A stretch of DNA of 64,000 nt from Desulfobulbaceae bacterium (GCA_026988015.1 JALSMA010000013.1:1-64000); one strand, 5' to 3'; shown: positions 17,097-26,736, numbered from the stretch's first letter. The notes: a model not told the origin generated them from the letters alone. Translations and numbers: made by a program.

Positions 17097-18797
17097 TTAT
17101 TTCTTTTTGCGCTTTGTCCAGGAGTCACGCAAACCAACTGTACGGTTAAAGACCAGAGCACCCGGTTTTGAGTCTATGGAATCCACACAGAAATAGCCCA
17201 GTCTCTCGAATTGAACGCAGGTTCCCGGGGATGCGTCTGCCAGAGATGGTTCCACCAAACAGTTGTTGAGGGTGGTGAGTGAATCGGGGTTCAGGTACTC
17301 TTTGAAATCTGTTTCCTTATCCGCATCCGGATTTTCAACATCAAAAAGACGATCATAGAGTCGCACTTCGCAGCTGACAGCATGGGCAGTTGAGACCCAG
17401 TGGATAGTTCCTTTGACCTTGCGCCCGTCCGGAGCATTGCCTCCATAAGTTTCCGGATCGTATGTGCAGTGCAGTTCAGTGATTTCTCCGGTTGTTTCGT
17501 CTTTGATTACAGCATTGCAGGTGATGAAGTAGGCATATCTGAGCCGTACCTCGCGACCGACATCCAGGCGGAAGAATTTCCGTGGTGCATTTTCCAGAAA
17601 ATCACTGCGTTCAATATAAATCTCTCTGGAGAAGGGAACCTTCCTCGACCCCATATACGGGTTTTGAGGATGATTTTTTGCTTCTACATCTTCTACCTTG
17701 TCTGCAGGATAGTTGGTAATAACAACTTTCAGTGGATCAAGTACCCCCATCACTCTCGGTGCCTTGGTATTGAGGTCATTTCTCACGGAATTTTCAAGCA
17801 CCCCCATGTCAATCCAGCTGTCACGCTTACCAACACCGATTTCTGCACAGAAACTGCGTATGGAGTTTGGGGTATAGCCACGTCGTCTGAGGCCAGATAC
17901 AGTGAGCATGCGCGGGTCGTCCCAACCGGTTACATGGTTCTCGTTTACCAGTTGCATCAGTTTGCGTTTTGACATCACCGTATAGCTGAGGTTGAGCCTG
18001 GCAAATTCAATCTGCTGTGGGTGAGCAGGTGTCTCGAGAGTGTCAAGCACCCAGTCATACAGGGGCCTGTGATCCTCAAACTCAAGGGTGCAGAGTGAGT
18101 GGGTGATTTCTTCGGTGGCATCAGAGAGACAGTGGGTGTAGTCGTACATCGGGTAGATACACCACTGGTCACCGGTACGGTGATGGTGGACATTCATAAT
18201 TCTGTATAGAATGGGATCGCGCATATTCAAGTTTGGTGAGGTCATGTCAATCTTGGCACGCAGGACATGGCTTCCTGCAGTGTGAACACCATCTTTCATC
18301 TCCTGAAAAATTTTAAGATTCTCTTCGACAGAACGGTTGCGGTAAGGACTTTCTTTGCCTGGTTCTGTGAGTGTTCCACGGTATTGCCGCATTTCATCAG
18401 CATTGAGGCAGCACACGTAGGCCTTCTCTTTTTTGATAAGCTCCACCGCGTATTCATAGAGTTTGTCGAAGTAGTCAGAGGCATAGAAGAGATTGTCGCC
18501 CCAGTCAAAACCCAGCCATTTCACATCCTTTTTAATGGATTCAACATAGGCTGATTCTTCTTTGCTGGGGTTGGTGTCGTCAAAACGGAGGTGACAACTG
18601 CCACCAAACTCGCTGGCTATGCCAAAATTTAAACAGATGGACTTAGCGTGGCCAATGTGAAGAAAACCGTTTGGTTCAGGAGGGAACCGGGTGACAGGAG
18701 CTGTATGCTTCCCGCTGGCCAGATCCTCAGTGACAATCTGCCGAATAAAATCAAGGGGCTTTATCTTCTTCTCGTTGCTGTTGTCTTGGGTGTCCAT
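17097..18797 (-). CDS. glnS: Glutaminyl-tRNA synthetase
   Basis: Class Ib synthetase that charges tRNA-Gln with glutamine. The HIGH signature is in [15 protein letters not shown] (about residues 41-55) and the KMSKS-equivalent in VMSKRKL (about 274). [17 protein letters not shown] and the anticodon-binding beta-barrels at the C terminus (about 340-566, with [16 protein letters not shown]) follow the GlnRS rather than the GluRS plan. The length of 566 fits the enterobacterial-type enzyme. It lies 80 bases after gltX on the same strand and may be transcribed with it. Its presence suggests that Gln-tRNA is made directly, at least in part. GlnRS genes in this lineage are usually regarded as transferred from eukaryotes or gammaproteobacteria. 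Confidence 0.97.
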   Translation of the reverse strand: MDTQDNSNEKKIKPLDFIRQIVTEDLASGKHTAPVTRFPPEPNGFLHIGHAKSICLNFGIASEFGGSCHLRFDDTNPSKEESAYVESIKKDVKWLGFDWGDNLFYASDYFDKLYEYAVELIKKEKAYVCCLNADEMRQYRGTLTEPGKESPYRNRSVEENLKIFQEMKDGVHTAGSHVLRAKIDMTSPNLNMRDPILYRIMNVHHHRTGDQWCIYPMYDYTHCLSDATEEITHSLCTLEFEDHRPLYDWVLDTLETPAHPQQIEFARLNLSYTVMSKRKLMQLVNENHVTGWDDPRMLTVSGLRRRGYTPNSIRSFCAEIGVGKRDSWIDMGVLENSVRNDLNTKAPRVMGVLDPLKVVITNYPADKVEDVEAKNHPQNPYMGSRKVPFSREIYIERSDFLENAPRKFFRLDVGREVRLRYAYFITCNAVIKDETTGEITELHCTYDPETYGGNAPDGRKVKGTIHWVSTAHAVSCEVRLYDRLFDVENPDADKETDFKEYLNPDSLTTLNNCLVEPSLADASPGTCVQFERLGYFCVDSIDSKPGALVFNRTVGLRDSWTKRKKK

Positions 18798-18877
18798 GGC
18801 TTATCTTTTTGTTAAACAGTTCTTGACGACCTTCTCTGGTAGCAATCGCTTTCCAGATGTTTTCGCGCTGTGGGTGT

Positions 18878-20356
18878 CTACTGATACAGTTTTTCCACTT
18901 CGGAAAGACGACGCACCACGCGCTCCCGACCAATGGTTATCAGGATATCGAACATTGACGGGCCTGCAAGCTGGCCTGTGACTACGGTGCGCATACCGTT
19001 AATGATGATACCGGGTTTGATGTCAAGTTCTGTTGCAAGCTCTCGCGCCGTCTGTTCTGCTGTCTCAAGGTTGAAATCATCGAGTTCTTCGTAGCGTTTT
19101 GCCAGCATCGGTAACCATTCTTTGAGTCCCTCATGTTTTAAGACATTCTTTTTTAATGGCTTGGCCTCAACAGGAAAATCATCGGAGAAATAGGCACGCC
19201 CAAGGGCAGCAAAATCGGTGAGGGTGTGAAAGCGATCCCGGATAAGATCCAGAGTTTGTAAAAACCACTCTCTTTTATCTCCCAGGTAAGCACTGTCCCA
19301 GAGATGTTCGTCTTCCAGGAAGGGCTGTACCATCTCTGCAATCTCTTCGATGGGCAAGGTGCGCAGGTAGTGCTCGTTGATGGCGATGGCTTTAGGGTCT
19401 GTGAAAAACTTGGCATCACCTTTACGATAGTTGAAGATGGAGTTTGACTTATTGATTCTTTCAAGGGAAAAAGCTTCAATCATCTCTTCTCTGGAAAATA
19501 TCTCTGTGTCATCTCCGGGTGACCACCCAAGCAGGACAAGGAAATTAGACAGTGCCCAAGGGATAAAGCCATGTTGTTTGTAAAACTGTACTGCCACAAT
19601 TTCGCCATGGCTTCGTTTTGAAATTTTGGCCTTTTTGAGATCCAGGGTCAACGGCATATGGGCAAAAACAGGAACCGGTGCTTCAAGGGCTTCGTAGAGG
19701 AGGACCTGGCGCAGGGTGTTGGTCATATGATCCTGGCCGCGGATGACGTGGGAGATTCGGTCGCGGATGTCATCCACCACATTACAAAGTAAGTACAGCG
19801 GATTACCGGTGGAACGGACAATGACAAAATCTTCTATTTCACTGTAAGCTGCCTTTATCCGGCCAAGAACTTTGTCGTCATAGGAAAGAATTCCATCACG
19901 TTCAGGCACCTTGAATCGGATCACAAAGGGGAACTGCTTCGCTTCTTTTTCGGCTATCTGCTCGTCGCTTAAATTACGGCAGGTGCCGTCATATCCGTAG
20001 GTGGTTTTGTTCGCCTGGGCAGCCTGCCGTTTGGCGTCAAGTTCTTCTTTTGTGCAGAAACACTTGTAGGCCTTTTGGGTCTCAAGCAGCTTCCGGGCAG
20101 AAGCTACATGGTCAGCATCAAAATCCGTCTGAAAGTAAGGGCCTTCATCCCAGTCTATACCGAGCCACTCCATTCCCTCAATAATACCTTTGATGGATTC
20201 CTCAGTAGATCGTTCAGCATCGGTGTTCTCGATGCGCAGGATGAGTTTACCACCGGTTTTTTTTGCATACAGCCAGTTGTAGAGAGCTGTTCTAGCTCCA
20301 CCAATGTGGAGGTAACCGGTGGGACTTGGTGGAAAACGTAGCCGTGTTTCAGTCAT
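18878..20356 (-). CDS. gltX: Glutamyl-tRNA synthetase
   Basis: Class Ib synthetase that charges tRNA-Glu. The HIGH motif is PSPTGYLHIGGARTALYNW (residues about 10-28), and KISKRSHG (about 245) is the KMSKS loop. The Rossmann-fold insert has RIENTDAERSTEES and LGIDWDEGPYFQTD. The C-terminal all-alpha anticodon-binding cage (about 320-492) is complete and ends at the stop without extension. Length 492 is usual for a discriminating or non-discriminating bacterial GltX; the sequence alone does not settle which, although a GlnRS next door makes a discriminating enzyme more likely. It lies upstream of glnS, 80 bases apart. Confidence 0.97.
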   Translation of the reverse strand: MTETRLRFPPSPTGYLHIGGARTALYNWLYAKKTGGKLILRIENTDAERSTEESIKGIIEGMEWLGIDWDEGPYFQTDFDADHVASARKLLETQKAYKCFCTKEELDAKRQAAQANKTTYGYDGTCRNLSDEQIAEKEAKQFPFVIRFKVPERDGILSYDDKVLGRIKAAYSEIEDFVIVRSTGNPLYLLCNVVDDIRDRISHVIRGQDHMTNTLRQVLLYEALEAPVPVFAHMPLTLDLKKAKISKRSHGEIVAVQFYKQHGFIPWALSNFLVLLGWSPGDDTEIFSREEMIEAFSLERINKSNSIFNYRKGDAKFFTDPKAIAINEHYLRTLPIEEIAEMVQPFLEDEHLWDSAYLGDKREWFLQTLDLIRDRFHTLTDFAALGRAYFSDDFPVEAKPLKKNVLKHEGLKEWLPMLAKRYEELDDFNLETAEQTARELATELDIKPGIIINGMRTVVTGQLAGPSMFDILITIGRERVVRRLSEVEKLYQ

Positions 20357-20715
20357 GGAAAAAACCTTGTTTGTGTTTGGAGATATTGCCTAGTCTGGTT
20401 GAAGCTTTTATAGTATGCCTGTTGTATATCGTTTTCGACCACTTTGTTCAATAGCTATTGACTGGAAAGGACGATTTGATATTGGCGGGTTTGAAAAAAA
20501 GTTGAATATTTTTAGTTGTTCTCTTTGCTGGAACTCGTTATAGTTCGTTCTTTTTAGCTGTTTTTATATAGAGTTTTTCGTCACAGATGGAATGGTACAC
20601 TTTTGTATTGTGTGTCTTGTAATAAAAGCTGATTCCATGAGTATTCGATGTGATGCCGCTTGGGTTTTCCGAATGCGTTGATTATGATATAACGATATCA
20701 ATGGGTTCTTGGGGA
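20357..20715. other. Divergent intergenic region upstream of gltX and serA
   Basis: AT-rich region between gltX (leftward) and the family A repeat before serA. It should carry the gltX promoter. I found no gene, terminator or insertion-sequence remnant in it. Confidence 0.4.
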
Positions 20716-20848
20716 ACGGGAGGCCTCGATAGCGAACGCCCGAGGGGAGTGCGTGTCTTTCTTTTTTAACATACCTGGTTGTGGATTTTATGTCTGTATT
20801 TCAGTATGTTACAAAAAAAAGAATACGAATCCGTCACGGATTCAGGTA
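20716..20848 (+). repeat. Repeat family A, copy 3
   Basis: One of the best-preserved copies: AGCGAACGCCCGAGGGGAG, TTTTTTAACATACCTGGTTG, the opposing arm CAGTATGTTACAAAAAAAA, and CCGTCACGGATTCAGG, itself partly palindromic (CCGTCACGG). It ends 35 bases before the serA start, in the same orientation. Confidence 0.8.
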
Positions 20849-20882
20849 AAAGTGAGAAAATCAGGGTAGGGAAGGAGTGAAG

Positions 20883-22469
20883 ATGAAAGTATTGATCAGT
20901 GATAATATGTCTCCCTTGGGAGAAAAAATTCTGGTGGATGCCGGGCTTGATGTTGATGTTAAAACAGGGCTTGCACCGGAAGAGCTCAAGGAGATTATTG
21001 GCGAGTATGATGGTCTGGTTGTACGTAGTGCCACTAAGGCAACTGCTGAAATTATTGATGCTGCCGAAAATTTGAAGGTTATCGGGCGTGCCGGAATCGG
21101 CCTTGATAATGTGGATATTCCAGCTGCAAGCCAGAAAGGTATAGTCGTTATGAACGCACCTGACGGTAATGCTACGACAGCAGCAGAACATGCCATTGGT
21201 ATGATGATGTCCCTGTCTCGTAATATTCCGCAGGCAACGGCTTCCATGAAAGAGGGGAAGTGGGAAAAAAAGAGTTTTATGGGACGTGAACTCACCGGAA
21301 AGACCTTTGGTATTTTTGGTATTGGCCGTATTGGAGCCATTGCAGCCAATCGTGCCCAGGGATTGAAAATGAAGGTCATCGCTTATGATCCTCATATGCC
21401 TGAAGATCTGGTCAAAAAGCTTGGTGTTGAGCTGGTGAGTGTTGAAGAGCTTGCAAAACGTGCTGATTACATCACTGTGCATGTACCGCTCACCAAAGAG
21501 ACTGCCAACGTTCTTTCCACCGAATTTTTCTCCAATATGAAGAACGATGCCATGTTCATTGATTGTGCCCGTGGCGGTGTCTGCGATGAAGAAGCGCTGT
21601 ACAAGGCGCTGGTTGATGGCGAGATCGCTGGAGCCGCTCTTGATGTGTTTGCTCAGGAACCCACCACAAAAGAAAATTGTCCCTTGCTGGGTCTGAAAAA
21701 TTTTATCTGTACGCCGCATCTCGGTGCTTCAACCAGTGAGGCCCAGGAGAATGTCGCAACTGCCATCGCAGAGCAGGTTGCAGATTACCTGAACAAGGGC
21801 GTGGTTACCAATGCGGTGAATGTTCCCTCGGTGAGTGATGATGTTCTGGCCCAGGTTGGTCCTTATGTAAAACTTGGTGAAATGCTCGGCTCCCTACACA
21901 TGCAGATCGCAAAAGGTGGCGTCCAGGAAGTGTCTCTTGAATATTCTGGAGAACTGGCAGAACTGAACACCAGTCCTGTTACTGTGGCCTTTTTGAAGGG
22001 TTTGTTTACCCCAATACTAAAAGATGCGGTAAACTATGTGAATGCTCCGGTGATCGCAAAAGATCGTGGTATTCGCGTGGTTGAGTCCAAGAGTGACAGA
22101 TCAAATGATTTTGTGAATGTACTCAGGATTAAAGTGGTGACAAATGAGGGCGAAAATGAACTGGTGGGAACTGTATTTGGCAAAAATGAGCCTCGTCTGG
22201 TTCGTATGAACACTTTCCGTCTTGAAGCACAGGCCGAAGGGCCCATGCTCCTTGTTTATAACAACGATGTCCCTGGCGTCATTGGGGCCCTGGGTACTAC
22301 CCTCGGTAATGGCGGTGTTAATATCTCCCGGATGACTGTTGGTCGTGAAGAGGCTTCAAGCCAGAATATAATTCTGCTCAGCACCGACTCGGTTATCTCT
22401 AAAGAGCTGCTGGAAGAGGTTAAGAAGCTTGAAAATATTGATGATGCAGTGTCTCTTGAACTCAGCTAA
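20883..22469 (+). CDS. serA: D-3-phosphoglycerate dehydrogenase (long, ACT-domain form)
   Basis: First enzyme of serine synthesis: oxidises 3-phosphoglycerate to 3-phosphohydroxypyruvate with NAD. The substrate/NAD domains occupy about 1-315, with the Rossmann signature FGIFGIGRIGAIAA (about 145), the catalytic RAGIGLDNVD, FIDCARGGVCDE and HLGASTSEAQENV containing the catalytic His. The intervening allosteric substrate-binding domain (about 320-450) and the C-terminal ACT domain (NDVPGVIGALGTTLGNGG) complete the 528-residue long form found in Mycobacterium and most Desulfobacterota. The ATG at 20883 is chosen because GAAGGAG ends five bases before it; a GTG two codons earlier overlaps that site. 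Feedback by serine through the ACT domain is likely but not shown. Confidence 0.96.
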   Translation: MKVLISDNMSPLGEKILVDAGLDVDVKTGLAPEELKEIIGEYDGLVVRSATKATAEIIDAAENLKVIGRAGIGLDNVDIPAASQKGIVVMNAPDGNATTAAEHAIGMMMSLSRNIPQATASMKEGKWEKKSFMGRELTGKTFGIFGIGRIGAIAANRAQGLKMKVIAYDPHMPEDLVKKLGVELVSVEELAKRADYITVHVPLTKETANVLSTEFFSNMKNDAMFIDCARGGVCDEEALYKALVDGEIAGAALDVFAQEPTTKENCPLLGLKNFICTPHLGASTSEAQENVATAIAEQVADYLNKGVVTNAVNVPSVSDDVLAQVGPYVKLGEMLGSLHMQIAKGGVQEVSLEYSGELAELNTSPVTVAFLKGLFTPILKDAVNYVNAPVIAKDRGIRVVESKSDRSNDFVNVLRIKVVTNEGENELVGTVFGKNEPRLVRMNTFRLEAQAEGPMLLVYNNDVPGVIGALGTTLGNGGVNISRMTVGREEASSQNIILLSTDSVISKELLEEVKKLENIDDAVSLELS

Positions 22470-22565
22470 TCGGAACAACCAACAGTTTTGAACCCAACCT
22501 GAAATTGTGAGCGTTTGACGGTGATGCTGCCCGGCTTTTTTTTATGAGCCTTCAACTTTGACAAT

Positions 22566-22718
22566 CTCGTAAAAAGGTCAATTGATAGATGGATAAGTAA
22601 AAAAACTTCAGATACGAGGCGCGTATTTTTTTTGTTTGATTTCGGTGTGCTAAGGTACGTCGTAATTGAACAAAAAATGCAGCAACGAAGCAGGTGAAAA
22701 GTTTTTACGATGCCATCA
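22566..22718 (+). repeat. Repeat family B, copy 2 (Y-module form)
   Basis: Begins CTCGTAAAAAGGTCAATTG and ends GTTTTTACGATGCCATC, so the two ends are inverted. It holds the central Y module with TTTTTTTGTTTGATTTCGG and its inverted partner GTAATTGAACAAAAAATGC. It ends 17 bases before the DUF1844 start codon, so it would form most of that gene's leader; a GTG inside it (22694) is in frame with the gene. Confidence 0.8.
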
Positions 22719-22735
22719 ACTTTAAAGGAAAAACT

Positions 22736-23068
22736 ATGATCTCTGAATATGAAAAGGGCTGTCCCTGTGGTGATGGAAAAGTGCCTGACCAGGAAGGAAA
22801 ATGTGTGATGCCGGAGGTTACTTTCATGGCCTTTATTATGTCACTGAACACATCAGCTCTTTTTCACCTAGGAGAGATAGCAGATCCGGAAACAGGGGAG
22901 AAGGTGGTTGATTATTCCCTGGCACGTCATGCCATAGATACTTTGGTTCTTCTTGAGGAGAAGACAAAAGGAAATCTGGATTCGGATGAGACGGAGATGT
23001 TGAAGAACATCCTCTATGATGTGAAAATCCGTTTCGTAAAGGCGGTCAAAGGTGATAAGAAATCCTGA
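22736..23068 (+). CDS. DUF1844 family protein
   Basis: A 110-residue protein of the DUF1844 family, whose function is unknown. The hallmark is the core FMAFIMSLNTSALFHLGE, followed by ADPETGEKVVDYSLARHAID and LLEEKTKGNLD. The N terminus carries CPCGDG and a third Cys (GKCVMP), which could bind metal; this extension is less usual. The ATG at 22736 lies nine bases after AAAGGA; the frame is open further upstream into repeat B2, but that part is repeat sequence. The gene precedes ispE by 42 bases, an association common in Desulfobacterota, so they probably share a message. Confidence 0.85.
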   Translation: MISEYEKGCPCGDGKVPDQEGKCVMPEVTFMAFIMSLNTSALFHLGEIADPETGEKVVDYSLARHAIDTLVLLEEKTKGNLDSDETEMLKNILYDVKIRFVKAVKGDKKS

Positions 23069-23110
23069 AGGGTTGTCAGGGAGTATCCTGCTGGAAAAGA
23101 ATTTCTGAAA

Positions 23111-24001
23111 ATGGCTAAGTATACAGGATTCCTTGTGCTGCAGGCACCGGCTAAAGTGAATCTGCATCTGAAGATTGCAGGGAAACGCGCCGATGGGTAT
23201 CACGATCTCGATACTGTGATGCAGAAACTCGACCTTACGGATATCGTCAGATTGGCCCTCGCTGAAAATCCAGGGATAAACCTCTCTTGTCTTGGAACGG
23301 ATCTACCTGAAGATTCATCCAACCTTGTGTGGAAGGCAGCGGATGCTTTCTTGAAGGAAACAGGGCTTGAGGGGAAGGTTGGCGTACGTATTGTCCTTGA
23401 AAAGAAAATTCCCATTGCAGCTGGACTTGGTGGTGGCAGCAGTGATGCGGCATCTGTTTTGAAGGGAATGAACCGGCTCGTTGCAAGCGGTCTTTCCGAA
23501 GACAAGCTGCTGATCCTTGCCCGATCCCTCGGTGCTGATGTTCCCTTTTTTGTGGTTTCCGAGCCAGCTGTCAGGGCAACCGGCATTGGAGATAAGATGA
23601 GGAGCTGGCCATCCCTTTCCGGCTGTTCGTTGCTTTTGGTTAATCCCGGGTTTTCCGTGGCAACGGCTTGGGTGTATAAAAATTTTACGTTGACAAGGGT
23701 GGATAAAGATTCTAATCTGTCTGATTCTCGTAAAAATAAGACTGGCATGGATCGGTTTGAGTCGCTGGTTAATGATCTTGAAAGGGTAACAATTGTGCGA
23801 TATCCGGAGCTTGGGTGGATTAAACAGCAAATGATAGCTCGCGGTGCATCTGGTGCTCTTATGTCTGGAAGTGGTCCGACGGTCTTTGGGATTTTCCCTG
23901 ATCAATCCGGGATTAAAAGGAATGCTGTTGTTGAGTGTGCAGAGTATTTTACAAAAAAGTACTCTCAGGGAGTTTTTATAACACGTCCTGCTGTTAAGTA
24001 A
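23111..24001 (+). CDS. ispE: 4-diphosphocytidyl-2-C-methyl-D-erythritol kinase
   Basis: GHMP kinase that phosphorylates the 2-hydroxyl of CDP-methylerythritol in the MEP isoprenoid pathway. It starts with APAKVNLHLKIAGKRADGYHDLDTVM-type sequence (the Lys and His that bind substrate), has the glycine-rich ATP site PIAAGLGGGSSDAASVL at about 100, ADVPFF near 140, and the C-terminal SGSGPTVFG motif near 255. Length 296 is normal. The same window encodes Dxs (first step) and a prenyl diphosphate synthase. Its stop is 26 bases before tRNA-Gln, an arrangement often seen as ispE-tRNA-Gln-prs. Confidence 0.95.
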   Translation: MAKYTGFLVLQAPAKVNLHLKIAGKRADGYHDLDTVMQKLDLTDIVRLALAENPGINLSCLGTDLPEDSSNLVWKAADAFLKETGLEGKVGVRIVLEKKIPIAAGLGGGSSDAASVLKGMNRLVASGLSEDKLLILARSLGADVPFFVVSEPAVRATGIGDKMRSWPSLSGCSLLLVNPGFSVATAWVYKNFTLTRVDKDSNLSDSRKNKTGMDRFESLVNDLERVTIVRYPELGWIKQQMIARGASGALMSGSGPTVFGIFPDQSGIKRNAVVECAEYFTKKYSQGVFITRPAVK

Positions 24002-24027
24002 ATTAAGTGCAGGCTGTATTGTGGTGA

Positions 24028-24103
24028 TGGGGCGTAGCCAAGCGGTTAAGGCACCGGGTTTTGATCCCGGCATTCGGAGGTTCGATCCCTCCCGCCCCAG
24101 CCA
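24028..24103 (+). tRNA. tRNA-Gln (anticodon UUG)
   Basis: A 76-base cloverleaf with the CCA end encoded. The acceptor stem TGGGGCG pairs with CGCCCCA, the D-arm is in GCCAAGCGGTTAAGGC, the anticodon stem CCGGG/CCCGG frames the loop TTTTGAT (anticodon TTG), and the T-arm is GGAGG-TTCGATC-CCTCC. It lies between ispE and prs. The weak first pair (T-A) is characteristic of tRNA-Gln in bacteria with GlnRS. Confidence 0.97.
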
Positions 24104-24161
24104 GATGTATTCTGTAAGAAAACGAAAAATATTTTAATCCATCGTACTGAGAAAAGAGATT

Positions 24162-25100
24162 ATGCCGAATATTATTAAGGTTTTTTCCGGAAATGCCAAC
24201 CCGGTTATGGCTCAGGAAATTGCTGACTATTTGAAACTACCGCTGTCTGAGGCGGAAGTTAAGCAATTCAGCGATGGTGAAATTTTCGTTGAAATTAAGG
24301 AAAATGTTCGCGGTACTGATGTTTTTGTCGTGCAGCCAACCTGTACTCCAGTGAATGATAATCTCATGGAACTGGTGATTATGGTTGATGCCCTGCGACG
24401 TGCATCAGCACGACGGATTACCGCAGTAGTTCCTTACTATGGTTACGCGAGGCAGGATAGAAAGGTCGCGCCGCGTGTTCCAATTTCTGCTAAAGTTGTG
24501 GCGGAAATGTTTATGGCGGTTGGGATACGCAGGGTTCTTTGTATGGATCTCCATGCCGGGCAGATTCAGGGGTTCTTTAATATTCCCGTGGATCACCTCT
24601 ATGCAGCACCCGTCATACTTGACTATATAAAAGATAAATTTGCCGATGTCGTTATGGTGTCGCCGGATGCTGGTGGTGTGGAAAGAACTCGTGCCTTTGC
24701 CAAGCGTCTTGACGCCGGCCTTGCCATCATTGATAAACGGCGAGATCGTCCCAATGAGTGTGAAGCGATGCACGTAATTGGTGATGTGAAAGGAAAGACA
24801 GCAATACTTCTTGATGATATGGTTGATACTGCCGGAACTCTATGCAATGGTGCTGCTACGTTAATTAAGCATGGTGCCAAAGAGGTTCACGCCTGCTGCT
24901 CCCATCCTGTTCTCTCTGGACCTGCTGTAGAAAGGCTGACTAAGTCTGTTATCAGTTCGCTTGTGGTTACTAATTCGATTCCCCTGCGTGGTGATGCCTT
25001 AAACTGTGATAAAATCAAGGTACTGTCGGTGTCTAAGCTTCTGGCACAGGCCATAGATCGTATCCACAATGAAGGATCTATCAGCTCATTGTTTGTATAG
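24162..25100 (+). CDS. prs: Ribose-phosphate pyrophosphokinase (PRPP synthase)
   Basis: Makes PRPP from ribose 5-phosphate and ATP for purine, pyrimidine, histidine and tryptophan synthesis. Class I features: [13 protein letters not shown] at the N terminus, [10 protein letters not shown], the ATP-binding flexible loop [22 protein letters not shown], and the PRPP signature [12 protein letters not shown] near residue 215-226. Length 312 equals most bacterial enzymes. It starts with ATG 59 bases after the tRNA and may be transcribed with it and with rplY downstream, though a repeat B copy lies between. Confidence 0.97.
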   Translation: MPNIIKVFSGNANPVMAQEIADYLKLPLSEAEVKQFSDGEIFVEIKENVRGTDVFVVQPTCTPVNDNLMELVIMVDALRRASARRITAVVPYYGYARQDRKVAPRVPISAKVVAEMFMAVGIRRVLCMDLHAGQIQGFFNIPVDHLYAAPVILDYIKDKFADVVMVSPDAGGVERTRAFAKRLDAGLAIIDKRRDRPNECEAMHVIGDVKGKTAILLDDMVDTAGTLCNGAATLIKHGAKEVHACCSHPVLSGPAVERLTKSVISSLVVTNSIPLRGDALNCDKIKVLSVSKLLAQAIDRIHNEGSISSLFV

Positions 25101-25139
25101 TTGGTATATCATTCGAGCAGATATGAAAAATAGAACAAG

Positions 25140-25288
25140 CTCGTAAAAGCTGAAATAATAGATGGATAAGTAAAACACTTCAGATGCGAGATGCGCTTTT
25201 TTTGTTGATTTCAGCGTACCAGGGTGCGCCGCTGTTAAGCAGAAAAGACAGCAACGGAGCTGGTGAAGAGTTTTTATAACGCCATCAA
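25140..25288 (+). repeat. Repeat family B, copy 3 (Y-module form)
   Basis: Same plan as copy 2: CTCGTAAAAGCTGAAATAAT at the left, GTTTTTATAACGCCATC at the right, with the Y module (TTTTTTTGTTGATTTCAGCG and GCTGTTAAGCAGAAAAGAC) between. It lies in the prs-rplY gap, 69 bases before rplY. Confidence 0.8.
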
Positions 25289-25356
25289 AATATAATATTG
25301 AGATAAAACCTGACGCGTCGAATTGTTAAGATAAAGTCAGGGCTAAGGAGGAACAT

Positions 25357-25917
25357 ATGCTTCAAGTAGACATGTCTGCTTCAAAAAGAGATAGTTTTGG
25401 TAAATGTGCCATGCGTCGCCTGCGTGTCAGTGGAAACACTCCAGCGATACTGTATGGAAATAATAAAGATGTCATGGCTCTGCAGCTTGAGACTAACTCT
25501 TTTCTGAAGACCCTTTTTCAGATCAGTCGCAAGAATGCGGTTGTCAATCTTGCCATAAATGGTGATGAAACTCGCCATGTCATGATGCGTGACATTCAAA
25601 CCGATCCTGTTACGGACAGCCTTATCCACGCAGATTTTCTCGAGATTGATCTTGGGGCGCCTAAACGCTTTACCGTGCCTGTTGAGTTCACAGGGGTTGC
25701 AAAGGGTGTTGACCTTGGTGGAGAGCTGGTGGTTCATAGTTCTTCTGTTGTCATTGAAGGGCTGCCTCTTGAGGTTCCCGACGCCATAACCATTGAAATC
25801 AGCGATCTCGGTATTGGTGATTCGATTGCTTTTTCTGATGTTGAACTTACTGGTGGTTTGAGTATGGTAACAGATGGTGCTACCCTTTGTATCGAGGTTA
25901 TAGCTCTGGTGGCATAG
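25357..25917 (+). CDS. rplY: 50S ribosomal protein L25 (CTC/TL5 form)
   Basis: 5S rRNA-binding ribosomal protein. The first 95 residues are the L25 domain (RDSFGKCAMRRLRVSGNTP, AILYG and MMRDIQTDPVTDSLIHADF); the second half (about 96-186) is the beta-rich TL5 C-terminal domain, with IDLGAPKRFTVPVEF and VVIEGLPLEVPDAITIEIS. This makes it the long, stress-protein CTC form rather than the short E. coli form. A strong ribosome site AAGGAGG precedes the ATG by seven bases. It is followed by an intrinsic terminator; pth starts just after that. Confidence 0.95.
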   Translation: MLQVDMSASKRDSFGKCAMRRLRVSGNTPAILYGNNKDVMALQLETNSFLKTLFQISRKNAVVNLAINGDETRHVMMRDIQTDPVTDSLIHADFLEIDLGAPKRFTVPVEFTGVAKGVDLGGELVVHSSSVVIEGLPLEVPDAITIEISDLGIGDSIAFSDVELTGGLSMVTDGATLCIEVIALVA

Positions 25918-25941
25918 CCAATCGATGCAGTAGTTTTTTTT

Positions 25942-25984
25942 ATCCGGAAATACCCTCAATGAGGATATTTCCGGATTTTTTTTG
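25942..25984 (+). terminator. Intrinsic terminator after rplY
   Basis: The stem ATCCGGAAATA (25942-25952) pairs with TATTTCCGGAT (25966-25976), followed by eight T. It begins 25 bases after the rplY stop. Confidence 0.85.
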
Positions 25985-26047
25985 ATATGATAAATGTATT
26001 GATGCTGTCTGCCGGTTCACCGGTTGCAGCTATTATGGGTACTTTCC

Positions 26048-26641
26048 GTGGCTGAAGATACTTTTCTGATTGTTGGTCTTGGAAATCCTGGTGCCAGGTA
26101 TGAGAACACAAGGCATAATGTGGGGTTTGTGGTGGTGGATGCCATAGCACGCAGTGCAGGAGAATGCCTTGACCTCACAAAGTGGGATGCCGACTATTGC
26201 AAAGCTGCAATCTGGAGTACCAGGGTTTTCTTTGTGAAACCTCAGACATTTATGAATATATCAGGTCAGTCAGTTGCCAGGTTTGTGAATTTCTTTAACA
26301 TTGATATTAGCAATATTCTGGTTATACATGATGATATTGATATGCATCCCGGTCGTGTTAAGCTTGTCGGTGGTGGTGGGCCAGGTGGGCATAACGGCAT
26401 CCGTTCCCTTATTCAGTGCCTTGGCAGCAGGGAGTTTTTCCGGCTTAAGTATGGTGTCGGTAGGCCGGGTAAGGATGGGGTTCATCCTGAGATACCCGTT
26501 GATCGATATGTTCTTGCTTCTCTTGAGAGAGAAGAGGTTGATCTCCTCGATAGGCGGATAGATCCTATTATTACTGGTGTTCGCGCATTTGTCGAAAGTG
26601 GAAGTCAGTCCGCCATGAATCTACTCAACAGTATAAAATGA
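26048..26641 (+). CDS. pth: Peptidyl-tRNA hydrolase
   Basis: Releases peptides from peptidyl-tRNA that has dropped off ribosomes. The signature IVGLGNPGARYENTRHNVGF lies at the N terminus with the catalytic His in TRHN; FVKPQTFMNISG, VIHDDIDMHPGRVK (catalytic Asp) and GGGPGGHNGIRSL follow, as in all bacterial Pth. Length 197 is normal. The GTG at 26048 is the most likely start: it gives a short N terminus (VAEDTFLIVGLGNPG); the nearby ATG at 26034 is out of frame. No convincing ribosome site is visible. It lies 130 bases after rplY, beyond its terminator. Confidence 0.94.
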   Translation: MAEDTFLIVGLGNPGARYENTRHNVGFVVVDAIARSAGECLDLTKWDADYCKAAIWSTRVFFVKPQTFMNISGQSVARFVNFFNIDISNILVIHDDIDMHPGRVKLVGGGGPGGHNGIRSLIQCLGSREFFRLKYGVGRPGKDGVHPEIPVDRYVLASLEREEVDLLDRRIDPIITGVRAFVESGSQSAMNLLNSIK

Positions 26642-26736
26642 CAAAGGAATGGTGTTACCACCTGCGTTAATGAGCCTACTCTTTTGTGGTACGATCGTTG
26701 TGGGGGTTTTTTTTGAAAGCAAACTCTTTAAAAGTA

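Noticed and set aside
22481-22545. A possible serA terminator with CCCGGC followed by eight T.
   Set aside because: The T-run is good, but I could not find a complementary left arm, so no stem is supported.
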